A DNA stretch of 64,000 bases from Marvinbryantia formatexigens DSM 14469 (GCF_025148285.1 NZ_CP102268.1:806001-870000); one strand, 5' to 3'. Shown: positions 48,771 through 59,161, numbered from the stretch's first letter. Made by a program: numbers and translations. The notes: generated by a model from the letters alone, not told the origin.

Positions 48771-49982
48771 CTATTTCTTTCTGTTCAAGTTAAATTCTTC
48801 TTCTGCTAATTCGATACGTTGCTGAATCTCTTTCTCTGTAGGGAGTTGCTTCTTAATCTCTTCCAACCTAACATTGTCATAAGAAGCAACTCCCATCGGT
48901 GTCTGAATTCCCTGAAATGCCCATTGTACTTCTGTCTGATCTTTATCTTTGCAGATAAGCAGTCCTATTGTAGGATTTTCATCCGGGGTTCTGATAAGCT
49001 CATTTACAGCATTCACATAAAAGTTTAATTTTCCGGCAAATTCCGGTTCAAAGGAAACAGCCTTCAGCTCAACTACAACATAGCATTTAAGGCGAATGTG
49101 GTAGAACAGCATATCAATCTTTCGTGTTTTCCCCGAAACTACAATCTCCTTCTGCCTTCCAACAAATGCAAATCCAGTTCCAAGTTCCAGCAAAAATCTG
49201 GTAATATTCTGTTCCAATGCTGCTTCTAATTCTGTCTCATCATATCCTCTTGGCAAAGAAATAAAGCTGAAATCATAGGTATCTTTTACAATTTCCTGTG
49301 CTATCTTTCCCTGTATTTCCGGAAGCTTCTCCGCAAAATTTGTATTTGCCGCTCCTATATTATGATATAAATCAGCTTTTATACAATCAATTAAAGCATT
49401 TCTGCTCCAGCCCTCTTCAATTGTTTTCTGAAGGTAGAACAATGCTTCTTCCACAGAATTACACTTTGAAACAATTTCTACATGATGACGCCACGGCACA
49501 AAACCGAAAAAGGATGGAAATGACATTTCTGCACCAACCTGGTGCAGTTTTTCTTCCTCGTTATTTTCTTGAATTTCTGCACCAATCTGCTGCAGTTTTG
49601 TACTATCGAGCTTTAATTTATCATCCATTGCACGAATTAAATCATCTGAAGCTCTCGTCAGTGCATAAAAGGAATACCATTTTTTCATATTCCAAAGATT
49701 TCTGGCTGAAAAGCCTCTCACCTCTGGAAATTCCTGCTGCAAATCAAGGCTTAGCTGTTCAACAATACCTTTTCCCCATTTTTCCTCTGATTTTTGCAAA
49801 ACTAGATCCCGTCCCAGCTGCCAATTAAATAATAACTGTTCTGAGTTTATCTTCACAGCTGCCTTAATCTGTGCACCTCTAAATCGTTCCTTTATATCAT
49901 GAATCCACTGTACATAATCAGAATCCAAATGCACATCATGAGAACGCACAACGATTGGAGTATTATTTCTTTTATTCCGCAT
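48771..49982 (-). CDS. YhcG-type DUF1016/PDDEXK nuclease
   Basis: 403 residues. N-terminal DUF1016 helical domain (YVQWIHDIKERFRGAQIKAA, NWQLGRDLVLQKSEEKWGKGIVEQLSLDLQQEFPEVRGFSARNLWNMKKWY in pieces) and a C-terminal PDDEXK nuclease domain with the core IDMLFYHIRLKCYVVVELKA, giving Asp and E-x-K. YhcG proteins resemble restriction or repair nucleases and are common in defence-type neighbourhoods. The ATG at 49982 is chosen (GGAG nearby; the longer frame begins with TTG). Lower G+C than its neighbours suggests it was acquired together with the HigA-type gene. Confidence 0.88.
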   Translation of the reverse strand: MRNKRNNTPIVVRSHDVHLDSDYVQWIHDIKERFRGAQIKAAVKINSEQLLFNWQLGRDLVLQKSEEKWGKGIVEQLSLDLQQEFPEVRGFSARNLWNMKKWYSFYALTRASDDLIRAMDDKLKLDSTKLQQIGAEIQENNEEEKLHQVGAEMSFPSFFGFVPWRHHVEIVSKCNSVEEALFYLQKTIEEGWSRNALIDCIKADLYHNIGAANTNFAEKLPEIQGKIAQEIVKDTYDFSFISLPRGYDETELEAALEQNITRFLLELGTGFAFVGRQKEIVVSGKTRKIDMLFYHIRLKCYVVVELKAVSFEPEFAGKLNFYVNAVNELIRTPDENPTIGLLICKDKDQTEVQWAFQGIQTPMGVASYDNVRLEEIKKQLPTEKEIQQRIELAEEEFNLNRKK

Positions 49983-50037
49983 TGCCTCTCCTTCTTTTGA
50001 TAATATTCTTTCCAAACCTTAATATCCTGTTTCATTT

Positions 50038-50070
50038 CATATAGTAGAACTATATGCTTTTCCAATTATA
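50038..50070 (-). promoter_or_regulatory. Promoter and operator for the YhcG-type gene
   Basis: Minus strand TATAAT at 50070-50065, followed by the perfect inverted repeat CATATAGT-N3-ACTATATG (50056-50038) at the expected start site. No good -35 hexamer was found. Confidence 0.5.
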
Positions 50071-50234
50071 ACCGCAGATATGCTTTTCTTTATGCCAAGT
50101 ACCAATATGCCTCTCCGTATGTCACTCCTCCTCATTTGGTTATGCCTTCACATATCCGATGTGTTTAACACCAATCGTGCCTTGGCAGAGAACTGTGTGT
50201 CAATAGTTTCGTAATCTAATGCATTTTTTGTAAC

Positions 50235-50279
50235 TAAAAAACCCTTACAAACAGTATACTATACCATTTGCAAGGGTCT
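50235..50279 (-). terminator. Terminator after tsf
   Basis: Minus strand: stem ACCCTTGCAAA/TTTGTAAGGGT with TATAGTATAC in the loop, followed by TTTTTT. It lies about 35 bases past the tsf stop. Confidence 0.9.
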
Positions 50280-50312
50280 TTCTTTCATTTAAAAAGTCTT
50301 GAAAATTCAAAC

Positions 50313-51254
50313 TTAATTGCCAGCCATCTGCTTAGCAACCTCTGCCGCAAAGTCTTCTTCCTTCTTCTCGATACCTTCGCCGGTCTCGAAGCGAACGAAG
50401 CCTTTTATCGTAATCTTTGCGCCAACTGCTTTTGCAACGGAATCTACGTAAGCCTGTACGGTCTGCTTGCCGTCCTCTGCCTTTACGTATACCTGGTCGA
50501 GCAGGCAGATTTCCTTCAGCTCTTTGTTGACACGTCCGCTAATCATGCCGTCGATTACCTTCTGCGGCTTCTGGGATTCCTTCGGGTCGTTCATGATCTG
50601 CGCAAGCAGAATTTCTTTTTCGTGAGCGATGTACTCCTCGCTTACTTCGTTTCTGTTTGTGTACTGCGGTCTGAGCGCTGCAATCTGCATGGCAACGTTC
50701 TTTGCCATTTCTTTTACTTCATCGTTTACCACATCAGTCACAACATCAACCAGAACGCCGATTTTTCCGCCCATATGGGTATAGGAAGCAACAAAACCTT
50801 CTGTCTCCTCCAGCTTCTGGAATCTTCTGATTTTCATGTTCTCGCCGATAACAGCGATTTTGCCCGCCAGAGCTTCTGCAACGGTCTTTGTGGTATCCGG
50901 CAGCCATTTTTCCGCCATGAATGCGTCCATATCCGCTGTCTCTGTTGCCATTGCCTGCTCGGCAACCTCAGCAACATATGCCTGGAAGGTATCGTTCTTT
51001 GCAACGAAATCCGTCTCAGCGTTTACTTCCACAACAACCGCTTTCTTGTCATCATCAGATACAAGCACCTTGCAGAGACCCTCCGCTGCAATTCTGCCTG
51101 CCTTTTTCTGTGCGGTAGCAAGACCTTTTTCTCTCAGGAACTCTACGGCCTTGTCCATATCACCATCGGTAGCAGTAAGCGCCTTTTTGCAGTCCATCAT
51201 GCCTGCCCCGGTCATTTCTCTTAATTCTTTTACCATTCCTGCTGTGATAGCCAT
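50313..51254 (-). CDS. tsf: Translation elongation factor Ts
   Basis: 313 residues. N-terminal UBA-like domain (AGMVKELREMTGAGMMDCKKALT), the EF-Tu contact TDFVAKN (EVNAETDFVAKNDTF), and the dimerisation core. It exchanges GDP for GTP on EF-Tu. ATG 51254 has GGAGG before it. It follows rpsB by 4 bp in the usual rpsB-tsf operon. Confidence 0.97.
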   Translation of the reverse strand: MAITAGMVKELREMTGAGMMDCKKALTATDGDMDKAVEFLREKGLATAQKKAGRIAAEGLCKVLVSDDDKKAVVVEVNAETDFVAKNDTFQAYVAEVAEQAMATETADMDAFMAEKWLPDTTKTVAEALAGKIAVIGENMKIRRFQKLEETEGFVASYTHMGGKIGVLVDVVTDVVNDEVKEMAKNVAMQIAALRPQYTNRNEVSEEYIAHEKEILLAQIMNDPKESQKPQKVIDGMISGRVNKELKEICLLDQVYVKAEDGKQTVQAYVDSVAKAVGAKITIKGFVRFETGEGIEKKEEDFAAEVAKQMAGN

Positions 51255-51258
51255 GTTA

Positions 51259-52014
51259 TTATTCCTCCGTCTCTGCCTCTGCTGCAGTCTCTTCTGCGTA
51301 GTCTTCGCCTTCAAATACAACGTCCCGCTCTGCGCCCTGGTTTGCTTCGATAACAGCGTCCGCCATCTTGGAAACGATCAGTTTTACAGCGCGGATTGCG
51401 TCGTCGTTGCCCGGAATTACATAATCCAGCTCTTCCGGATCACAGTTTGTATCACAGATACCGATTAACGGAATACCCAGTGTATGTGCTTCCTGAACGC
51501 AGATTCTCTCCTTCTTCGGGTCAACCACGAAAATAGCATCCGGAATCTTCTTCATTTCCTTGATACCGCCAAGGTTCTTATTAAGCTTTTCCTTCTCTTT
51601 TCTCAGAGCGATAACTTCCTTCTTCGGCAGAACATCAAAGGTGCCGTCCGCTTCCATTGTCTCAATCTGTTTCAGACGGTCTATACGGCTGCGGATAGTC
51701 TTAAAGTTGGTCAGCATACCGCCGAGCCATCTTTCATTTACATAGAACATGCCGCATCTTTCTGCTTCAGATTTCACCGCATCCTGCGCCTGCTTCTTGG
51801 TACCAACGAACAGAATCGTACCGCCGTTTGCCACGATATCGCCCACTGCATTGTAAGCGTCGTCTACCATGCCTACGGATTTCTGAAGATCGATGATGTA
51901 GATGCCGTTTCTCTCTGTGTAGATGTACGGAGCCATCTTAGGATTCCATCTTCTGGTCTGATGTCCGAAATGAACACCTGCTTCAAGTAACTGTTTCATT
52001 GAAATAACACTCAT
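51259..52014 (-). CDS. rpsB: 30S ribosomal protein S2
   Basis: 251 residues beginning [27 protein letters not shown] and containing [22 protein letters not shown] and [12 protein letters not shown], all typical of bacterial S2. A longer frame upstream is leader, since AAAGGAGA lies right before this ATG. Confidence 0.98.
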   Translation of the reverse strand: MSVISMKQLLEAGVHFGHQTRRWNPKMAPYIYTERNGIYIIDLQKSVGMVDDAYNAVGDIVANGGTILFVGTKKQAQDAVKSEAERCGMFYVNERWLGGMLTNFKTIRSRIDRLKQIETMEADGTFDVLPKKEVIALRKEKEKLNKNLGGIKEMKKIPDAIFVVDPKKERICVQEAHTLGIPLIGICDTNCDPEELDYVIPGNDDAIRAVKLIVSKMADAVIEANQGAERDVVFEGEDYAEETAAEAETEE

Positions 52015-52117
52015 TTTTTTGTCTCCTTTTGGTTTTACTTCCGTATCCCATGCTTTCTTGGAAACCCCTGCGGGCACCCTCCTCGAAATAGAAATACGTG
52101 TTTTTTGCGACCTTTTT

Positions 52118-52146
52118 ATATTATCATATACCGGCGCGCTGTGCAA
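52118..52146 (-). promoter_or_regulatory. rpsB-tsf promoter
   Basis: Minus strand: TTGCAC (52146-52141), 17-base spacer ending TGA, TAATAT (52123-52118). The leader is about 95 bases and could hold an S2-responsive structure; none is recognised. Confidence 0.6.
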
Positions 52147-52238
52147 GCACTTTTTTTGCACAAACGCCTGCGTTTCCGAGTCTGCATGGCGTTCCCTCCG
52201 GCATGACCTTCCGCATGGCATATCCCCGCGGCGCATTT

Positions 52239-53501
52239 TTACTCATGCCTCAAGGCATCAATCGGATTGAGGTTCGCCGCCTTGATGGATGGCATGAATC
52301 CGAAGATCAGACCGATTACCATCGAGAAGAGGACCGCTATAATCGTTGCCGGAATATTGATCGCCACCGGCACATCCGCCATCCGGGATATCGCCTGCGC
52401 CATGCCGATGCCTGCCACCACGCCCAGAACGCCGCCCATGCTGGTCAGCACAGCCGCCTCTGTAAGAAACTGCATCAGAATCGCCCGCTTCTTTGCCCCG
52501 ATTGCCTTTTTCAGACCAATCTCACTGGTACGCTCCGTGACGGACACCAGCATGATGTTCATAACGCCGATGCCGCCTACCAGCAGGGAGATACTGGCTA
52601 TCCAGATAAGCTGCTGGTTGGTGGATTCATTAATCTGCTGCTGCTGCTCTACCGTCTCCAGTGTGTTCTTGGCGCGGTATTTTAAATCGCTGTCCGTCGT
52701 ATACAGATTTTCATTCAGGATGTCGGCGCACGGCTTTCCGATGGTCGTCATCGCCTCCACAGACTCCGCCTTCACCGCGACATGCTGCGGCTCATCATAC
52801 TGATATGCAATGCACCATGCGCTCGACGGCATAAATACCGTACCGGAGCCGCTGTCATAGCCCATATACGTATAGTAATCCTCCATACTGTTGATGACCG
52901 GCTCAAACTGCGACGCCACCTGCGCAACCCCGATTACCGTAAACGGTTCACTGTTAATCTCAATCGTCTTTCCAATCGCGCTCTCCTCCTGGAACAGCGA
53001 GCTTGCCGCCGTCTGGTCGAGAATCACGACCTTGCGGAAATTCATGTAATCCTCCTCCACAAAGCCGCGCCCCGTGCGGATAACATAGCCGTTTACATTA
53101 AAATAATGCGTGTCAATTCCGTACACATTCGCGCCCTGCAGAGCGGTATTCTGATGATAAATACTGTCCGCATAAGTACGGCTGGTGTAGAAGGTCGCGT
53201 CCTCCACGCCGTCCACCTCCAGCAGCTTCTCCCGTGTGTCCTCTCCGATTACCGGAACACCGTAGGGCACGCTCTCATAATCGAAACTCATCTCATAGTC
53301 CGAGCTTCTGCTCAAAGGAATCGATACGGCGTTGTTTCCCGCTCCGATTACATTCTGCATAAGCTGCTCGTTCGTTCCCTGAATCGTGGAAACAATCGAG
53401 ATAATGGAGGCGATTCCGATAATAATGCCGAGCATCGTCAGAAACGAACGCATCTTATGCGACCAGATTCCCTGAAAGGAAAGTCTTATATTTTCCAGCA
53501 T
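52239..53501 (-). CDS. MacB-type ABC permease
   Basis: 420 residues. N-terminal helix at about 20-45, extracellular MacB core domain at about 50-280 (the residues [25 protein letters not shown]), and three C-terminal helices of the FtsX domain ([34 protein letters not shown] in parts), ending [14 protein letters not shown]. It works with the ATPase and adaptors encoded just upstream in a tripartite-style exporter; Gram-positive members export peptides or drugs. Confidence 0.95.
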   Translation of the reverse strand: MLENIRLSFQGIWSHKMRSFLTMLGIIIGIASIISIVSTIQGTNEQLMQNVIGAGNNAVSIPLSRSSDYEMSFDYESVPYGVPVIGEDTREKLLEVDGVEDATFYTSRTYADSIYHQNTALQGANVYGIDTHYFNVNGYVIRTGRGFVEEDYMNFRKVVILDQTAASSLFQEESAIGKTIEINSEPFTVIGVAQVASQFEPVINSMEDYYTYMGYDSGSGTVFMPSSAWCIAYQYDEPQHVAVKAESVEAMTTIGKPCADILNENLYTTDSDLKYRAKNTLETVEQQQQINESTNQQLIWIASISLLVGGIGVMNIMLVSVTERTSEIGLKKAIGAKKRAILMQFLTEAAVLTSMGGVLGVVAGIGMAQAISRMADVPVAINIPATIIAVLFSMVIGLIFGFMPSIKAANLNPIDALRHE

Positions 53502-53519
53502 TGTTGTCTCCTCCCGTCC

Positions 53520-56500
53520 TTAACCTATGCCATAGCCCGAAAAGGCATCGTCATCCTGGGTCTTCACCTTCGCGCCGTCCTTTACGTTCTTTCCATATGG
53601 AAATGCGACCGAATCCTCTGTTGAAAGTCCGCTCTTGATTTCCACATAACCGTTGCTCGTTACGCCGGTATGCACGTACTGCTTCTTCAGCAGCCCGTTC
53701 TCGCCCACCTTATATACATAACTCTGCCCGTTCTCCGAGCGGATATACGGTGAAGAAAGATAAATCTCGCTCTCCCCGCTTTCCTTTTCCTGATACCTCA
53801 CATCCACCATGTCAGAGACCGTCATTCCTGCAGAATCATCCAGGCGCGCCAGCACCGGATAGCTGGAAGAGTTCGGATTGCTGCTTCCATAGTAGCTGTA
53901 TCCGTCGGACGAGGTATCCGGGAAGGTGGAAATCTCCGTAATCGTGGCGTTTGCCCGCGTCATACCGTCCCAGGAAGTTACCTCCAGGGTATCGCCCTTT
54001 TCCACGGAATCCAGATTCACCTCGCTGACCGTCGTGCGCACATAAAGTCCGCCCTCACTCGCCACGACCATATAAGCGTCCGAGCCGTCCCCGGTCTCTC
54101 CGACAGATTTTATATAGCCGTCGACAGAGCTTACGACCACCGACTCCTCCATATCCTTCTGATAATCCTTCAGCTTCAGCTCCGCCTCGCGTTTATCCAC
54201 ATTCAGCTTGCGGATTTCGCGTTCCTTCTCCGCAATGGCGGTTGCCAGCTCCTCCGCGGTATAGGTATCGCCCGTATCGATCCAGCCGGGGTCGTCCCAT
54301 CCCAGGTCGCCCATATCGTCCGGCACCTCTTCCTCATAGCGCACGATTCCCGTATCGCTGGAGAAAATCCAGTAGGTGCCGGGACCGTAGCCGTACTCCA
54401 TCCGGATGGTGCCGTCCAGTCCGACGCTCTTTATAAACGCTCCGGTAATAGTATCCGATTCGCGTATCTCCAGTCTCACAAAATATCCCGTGCGCTCCGT
54501 ACCGTCCGCGTTGCGCATACGTTCCGTGCCGTCCTCGTTAAAGCCAAGCACCCAGTTGACAAAAGAGCTCTTTATCACTGCGCCATCGACACAGAAGAAT
54601 ACATATGGGTCCTCCTTTGTGCCGCTGCCCTTATAATACAGCCCGTTCTCCCCGGTCCAGAAATCCAACTCGCCAAGCGGCTCCAGCTTCGTCAGCGGAG
54701 AATCGTCCGGCTCCAGGTAGGTCATGGTGATGGAGCAGGTCTTCGTGCCGTTTTCATCGGTTCTGCCCCAGGCAATACGCACAATGTAATTCAGCGTATT
54801 TTTCGGGCTTACCACCATCGTATAGTCCTCCGGATTTAAAGAAGCATCCCATGCAAGCGGCTCCGTTACCCAGTGCACGCTGCTGTAGCTGTTATCCGGC
54901 TCTTCCTCCATCACAACGTCCGACGTCTCCTCCTGGAGACCTTCCGTGTTCATGTTCTCCGTGCCGTCCTCCAGCATCACCTGTTCATCCGTTGCCGGTT
55001 CTTCGTCACCCTCCGGATTCTCGGTATCCGCCTCCGTCTCCGGCTCCATACTGCCGGAAATCTTCCGGTACCAGACACTGTTTTCCTGCGCCTCATCCGT
55101 CTTTTCATAGAAATTGATATCGATGGAATGCGGCCACTTCATTTCATTATTCGTGCCGTGATACCATGTCACATCAAATATCACATTCTGCGGAACTGTC
55201 TCGCTCTCCGTCTCCGTTTCCGTTTCTGTCTCCGATTCCGTTTCAGACGCGGGCTCTGTCTCCGTCGCCTGCACCTCGTCCTCCGTCATGGTTTCCGGCT
55301 GCTCCGTATCCTGCGAAGACGTTTCCGAATCCGTTGTTCCTTCCGTCTGCTGCTCCGTCGCGTCCGTTTCTGAAGCTTCTGTCCCGCTCACATCGCCGTT
55401 TTCCTCTGCCGGCTGCGTCTCTTCCGGTCTGCCAACCGCAATTTCGATATCCGTATCTTCCTTCGCCGTCCGGAAAATCAGCACGTCGCCGGTAATTTCC
55501 TCTGCGGACAGCTCAAGCTCCGCGTACATATCCTCCAGCTCCGGCGCAATCTCATGCTGCTCATCAAGCCCGTCGTGGAAAGCAAGCGTCAGATGGGCGA
55601 CGTCCGCCGTCTGACCATCCCGTATCAGCGTATAACCGCCGATTTCCGGATAATCATTTCCGTCTATCTTTGCCGTTCCATACAGTTTTCCGCTCCGGTC
55701 TTCCTTCAGCGTCACGCCCTTAATCAGCATGGTGTACGTATTCAGCCGCTCAAAATGTGCCTCCGCCGTTTCCTTAAAGTGCGGAATCAGCTTCACGCTC
55801 TGCTGCGAAAGCTGCGCTGTTGCCGCCGCATCGCCCGTATTCCGGGTATCTGCAAGCAGCACCTCTCCGCCCTCGCCCGGCTCCTTGATGCGGATATAAG
55901 AAAGAAGCTTTTCGAGGCTCTGGTTCAGCTTCGGCTTTGCCGCATCATTTCCGGATGCTTCTGCTTTTCCGGAGGAATTCTGCGTACCGGCTGACGGAGC
56001 GTCATTGATATCCATGTAATCCGGCTCCGTAATAAGCTGCTCTTCCTCCTGGCTGCCGGATGTGTCCTCCGTCTGTGCACTGTTCTCTGTCTGTGTGCCG
56101 GTCTGACCTTCCGTCTGCCCCTGCGTCTCTGTCTGCGCCGCCTCCGTCTGCGCATTCGTCTGACCTTCCGTCTGCTGTGCCGCCTGTGTCTCCGCCTGCT
56201 GTGACACGGCATCCGCGGCACCGGTCCCCTCCTGCGCTGTATCGGAGCTTGCCAGCAGCATATTCTGCGCCGGAATCATCCGCGCTTCCTCCTCACCGTC
56301 CACATCACTGTCTGAACCGCCGGGCAGCGATAGATCCGGCCCCGAAAGTCCATCATCATCCAGCGTTTTCTGCGTGCCCGGCGTCGTATTTTTCAGTTTT
56401 TTCAAATCCGCCTCGGCAGACTCGATTTCCAGGTCCAGTTCCTGCACCGTCAGCTCCTGCAGCTCCAGATCCAGCTCCAGCAGCGTGGTATCGTAGCTCA

Positions 56501-56792
56501 GAAGCTTATCGCCAATCTTTACTTCATCCCCCTGCGCCACATAAACCTCGTTGATAACCTTGTCCTCCGGGACGTACACCTGCTGGTTGACATCGGACAC
56601 CACCGTGCCGTTCACCGAATCGTAGGAGTAATTGATCCAGTCCGCCCCGTTAAGCTGCGACACCGGATACACCTCCACACTCTCTCCGCTGTTCGCCAGA
56701 TAATAGCGGACACCGACGGTAATCCCGCCGCCAAGTACCGCAAGCCCCAGCAGCAAAATAATGATATTTCTGACCTTCTTTTTTTTCTTCAT
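53520..56792 (-). CDS. Very large HlyD/MacA-type adaptor with a long low-complexity insertion
   Basis: 1090 residues against about 350-500 for normal adaptors. N-terminal helix at about 8-29, a barrel half with YVAQGDEVKIGDKLLSYD, and a first coiled-coil arm (LELDLELQELTVQELDLEIESAEADLKKLKN). Then comes an insertion of about 690 residues, with Gln/Thr/Glu/Ser-rich stretches and at least one folded-looking region (VIKSSFVNWVLGFNEDGTER). It is followed by the second coiled-coil arm (ATAIAEKEREIRKLNVDKREAELKLKDYQ), the lipoyl half and membrane-proximal domains. The insertion sits at the tip of the hairpin. It lies between ATPase and permease genes and probably forms a surface-exposed extension. 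Confidence 0.88.
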   Translation of the reverse strand: MKKKKKVRNIIILLLGLAVLGGGITVGVRYYLANSGESVEVYPVSQLNGADWINYSYDSVNGTVVSDVNQQVYVPEDKVINEVYVAQGDEVKIGDKLLSYDTTLLELDLELQELTVQELDLEIESAEADLKKLKNTTPGTQKTLDDDGLSGPDLSLPGGSDSDVDGEEEARMIPAQNMLLASSDTAQEGTGAADAVSQQAETQAAQQTEGQTNAQTEAAQTETQGQTEGQTGTQTENSAQTEDTSGSQEEEQLITEPDYMDINDAPSAGTQNSSGKAEASGNDAAKPKLNQSLEKLLSYIRIKEPGEGGEVLLADTRNTGDAAATAQLSQQSVKLIPHFKETAEAHFERLNTYTMLIKGVTLKEDRSGKLYGTAKIDGNDYPEIGGYTLIRDGQTADVAHLTLAFHDGLDEQHEIAPELEDMYAELELSAEEITGDVLIFRTAKEDTDIEIAVGRPEETQPAEENGDVSGTEASETDATEQQTEGTTDSETSSQDTEQPETMTEDEVQATETEPASETESETETETETESETVPQNVIFDVTWYHGTNNEMKWPHSIDINFYEKTDEAQENSVWYRKISGSMEPETEADTENPEGDEEPATDEQVMLEDGTENMNTEGLQEETSDVVMEEEPDNSYSSVHWVTEPLAWDASLNPEDYTMVVSPKNTLNYIVRIAWGRTDENGTKTCSITMTYLEPDDSPLTKLEPLGELDFWTGENGLYYKGSGTKEDPYVFFCVDGAVIKSSFVNWVLGFNEDGTERMRNADGTERTGYFVRLEIRESDTITGAFIKSVGLDGTIRMEYGYGPGTYWIFSSDTGIVRYEEEVPDDMGDLGWDDPGWIDTGDTYTAEELATAIAEKEREIRKLNVDKREAELKLKDYQKDMEESVVVSSVDGYIKSVGETGDGSDAYMVVASEGGLYVRTTVSEVNLDSVEKGDTLEVTSWDGMTRANATITEISTFPDTSSDGYSYYGSSNPNSSSYPVLARLDDSAGMTVSDMVDVRYQEKESGESEIYLSSPYIRSENGQSYVYKVGENGLLKKQYVHTGVTSNGYVEIKSGLSTEDSVAFPYGKNVKDGAKVKTQDDDAFSGYGIG

Positions 56793-56795
56793 ACC

Positions 56796-57470
56796 TTACC
56801 CCCGTTTTTCCGAAAGCTCCCCGTCGAAAATGTACACGACCCGCTTTGCGTGCTGCGCAACGCCGGAATCGTGCGTAATCATAATCACCGTCACGCCCTC
56901 CTCGTTCAGCTGCTGAAACAGCTCCAGCACCTGGACACTCGATTTGGAGTCCAGTGCGCCGGTCGGCTCGTCCGCCAGCAGAATCTTGGGATTGTTGACC
57001 ATTGCGCGCGCGATCGCCACCCTCTGCTTCTGTCCGCCGGATAACTGGGTCGGCAGAAAGCTCATGCGGTCGCCAAGCCCGACCTTCTCCAGCGCCTGGG
57101 CAGCCCGCTTTTTCCGCTCCTTTTTGGAGATACCGGCATAAACCAGCGGGAGCGCCACATTTTCCAGTGCCGTCTGCCGTGGCAGAAGCTGGAAGGTCTG
57201 AAACACAAATCCGATATTGTGAAGGCGCTCCTCCGCAATCTCATTATCGGATAAGCCGAGAACATTTTTACCGTTCAGAAGAAAGGTGCCCTTCGTCGGT
57301 TCATCCAGACAGCCGATAATATTCATCAGCGTGGATTTTCCGGAACCGGAAGGTCCCATAATCGCCACATATTCCCCCTCCTCCACATGGAGCGTGACAT
57401 CCTTCAGAACCGGCACGACCATCTTTCCGGTGAGATAATCTTTATAGATATTGTCCAACTGTAAAATCAT
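56796..57470 (-). CDS. MacB-type ABC transporter ATPase
   Basis: 224 residues. Walker [10 protein letters not shown], signature LSGGQKQR, Walker [16 protein letters not shown] and H-loop ITHD. It belongs to the exporter operon; the permease gene comes two genes later. ATG 57470 has GAGGG before it. The longer frame from 57500 has no advantage. Confidence 0.95.
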   Translation of the reverse strand: MILQLDNIYKDYLTGKMVVPVLKDVTLHVEEGEYVAIMGPSGSGKSTLMNIIGCLDEPTKGTFLLNGKNVLGLSDNEIAEERLHNIGFVFQTFQLLPRQTALENVALPLVYAGISKKERKKRAAQALEKVGLGDRMSFLPTQLSGGQKQRVAIARAMVNNPKILLADEPTGALDSKSSVQVLELFQQLNEEGVTVIMITHDSGVAQHAKRVVYIFDGELSEKRG

Positions 57471-57508
57471 ATAGGTTCCCTCTTTTTCCCGCAAAGGCAT
57501 CGTGTGCC

Positions 57509-59014
57509 CTACGGCACCTCTTCCACCACCGCGCTGCTGTCATAGCCCGCGCTGTCTCCATCGTCATAACCTTCGTCGATTACTCCCATGTCCGCTTCGT
57601 CATAGCCTTCGTCGATTACTCCCATGTCCGCCTCGTCATAGCCTTCATCGATTACTCCCATGTCTGCTCCGTCCATTCCGGAGATATCTTCATAGCCGCC
57701 GTCCAGCATATCCATGCTGCTGTCGTAGCCGTCCTCCATCATACCGTCGCCACTGTAATCATAACCGCCCATCGCGCCGGTATCCTGGTCCACATTGCGG
57801 ATAACGGTCTGTCCTTCCTGCAGTCCTTCATACGGAATCGTAATATAATCGTCCGCCGTCAGCCCGTCCAGAATCTCGTACTGACCAAGGTCCTCGTCAA
57901 ATTCACCCAGCGTGACCTCCCGCTTTTCCAGACGGTCGCTGTCATTTGCCGCCCAGACATACGGCGTCACTTCTCCGTTTTCATCGGTGATAAGGTAGTA
58001 TGCGTCCAGCCACATGCCGGTGCGCTCCTCCGTCTGTCCGTTGTCCAGCTCCACATAGACATGCTGACCGAGCATCAGTCCGGAGGAATCCTCCAGCTCC
58101 ACATAAAACGGATAAGAGCTGGAATTCGTCATGGAATTATCGCTGCCTCCGTAATAGACAACGTTACTCTGGCTGGTCTGCGCGTTGTCCGTATCAATCG
58201 AATCCACGATACCCTTCCAGGTAAGGGATTCATCCACGCGGGAATGCACGACCACATCACTGCCCACCTGCAGCTCCGACATATTCTGCTCGTTAATCAG
58301 TCCCTTGATGCGGTATTCTCCTGTCGCCATAATTGTGATATAGGCGTTTGCATTTTCATCCGTGCTGCTGTCCAGCCCGCTCATGCCGCTGCTTCCGTCG
58401 CTGCCGCCGGAATTATTTTTATTAACCGTTTTTACCACGCCGTCCAGCTCGCTGGTGACGACCGCATTGGCAATCTGTTTTTTTAGGCTCTCCATTTCCG
58501 CCTGCTTGCTCTTGATGTTGTACTCCGCACGCCGGATGGAGTTCTGCGCCGTCAGAATAGAAGTCGTATAGGCGCGCTTCTCGCTGTCCGATACCTTTGC
58601 GCGCTCTTTTTCATACTGCTCTATGGTCGCATTAGTGGACTCTATCTCAATCTCATAATTTTCGATATCAATCTCAAGCTGCGTGATGCTGTCCTGCGCC
58701 TCGTCAGTATCGTAGGAAAACAGCTTTGTCCCCACCTTTACCTCCTGCCCGACAGTGACGTAGGTCTCCTTCACCTTCATGCCGTCCGCCACCTCAACGC
58801 CGACTGTCCGCTGCGCTTCCACAACGCCGGAAAAGCGGTTGCTGCGCCCGCTGCCGCCCACGCCGGTAATCATCGCCACAGAATCAACAAACGCTGTATT
58901 TTCCGAATCCGCCTGTTGCCCGGCATCCCGGAATTTAAAAAACCAGACTGCCGTCCCCACACCTGCCGCCAGAATTATGATCAATAATATAATCCATATT
59001 TTTTTCTTTTTCAT
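57509..59014 (-). CDS. HlyD/MacA-type efflux adaptor with an acidic repeat tail
   Basis: 501 residues. Membrane helix at about 5-26, lipoyl halves (GVEVADGMKVKETYVTVGQEVKVGTKLFSYD; VTSELDGVVKTVNKNN), a coiled-coil hairpin between them (SITQLEIDIENYEIEIESTNATIEQYEKERAK), a barrel domain, and a C-terminal extension of about 90 acidic residues with three 12-mers reading EADMGVIDEGYD. First gene of the exporter operon. A second, far larger adaptor follows, so the pump has two different adaptors. GGGGAGG lies upstream of the ATG. Confidence 0.9.
   Translation of the reverse strand: MKKKKIWIILLIIILAAGVGTAVWFFKFRDAGQQADSENTAFVDSVAMITGVGGSGRSNRFSGVVEAQRTVGVEVADGMKVKETYVTVGQEVKVGTKLFSYDTDEAQDSITQLEIDIENYEIEIESTNATIEQYEKERAKVSDSEKRAYTTSILTAQNSIRRAEYNIKSKQAEMESLKKQIANAVVTSELDGVVKTVNKNNSGGSDGSSGMSGLDSSTDENANAYITIMATGEYRIKGLINEQNMSELQVGSDVVVHSRVDESLTWKGIVDSIDTDNAQTSQSNVVYYGGSDNSMTNSSSYPFYVELEDSSGLMLGQHVYVELDNGQTEERTGMWLDAYYLITDENGEVTPYVWAANDSDRLEKREVTLGEFDEDLGQYEILDGLTADDYITIPYEGLQEGQTVIRNVDQDTGAMGGYDYSGDGMMEDGYDSSMDMLDGGYEDISGMDGADMGVIDEGYDEADMGVIDEGYDEADMGVIDEGYDDGDSAGYDSSAVVEEVP
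57561..57668 (-). repeat. Three 36-bp in-frame tandem repeats in the adaptor tail
   Basis: Units 57561-57596, 57597-57632 and 57633-57668, differing at a few bases. They encode the acidic 12-residue units at the C-terminus, which faces outside the cell. Confidence 0.9.
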
Positions 59015-59043
59015 TTTGCCGTGCCTCCCCTTTCTAACACTGT

Positions 59044-59073
59044 ATCTTACCATAATTCCTATCTGAATGCACT
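59044..59073 (-). promoter_or_regulatory. Probable promoter of the efflux operon
   Basis: Minus strand TGG-TAAGAT with the hexamer at 59049-59044, an extended -10 form. The -35 region (GTGCAT at 17 bases) is poor. It shares the intergenic region with the divergent lipoprotein promoter. Confidence 0.4.
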
Positions 59074-59132
59074 ACGAAAATGAAAGTTCACAAAATCTTC
59101 AGAAACAGGCGTTCTCTTTTTGATGGAAAAAT

Positions 59133-59161
59133 TTGACATTTCATCACTTTTCATATAAAAT
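59133..59161 (+). promoter_or_regulatory. Promoter of the lipoprotein gene
   Basis: Perfect TTGACA (59133-59138), 17-base spacer, TAAAAT (59156-59161), about 50 bases before the start codon. Confidence 0.85.
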
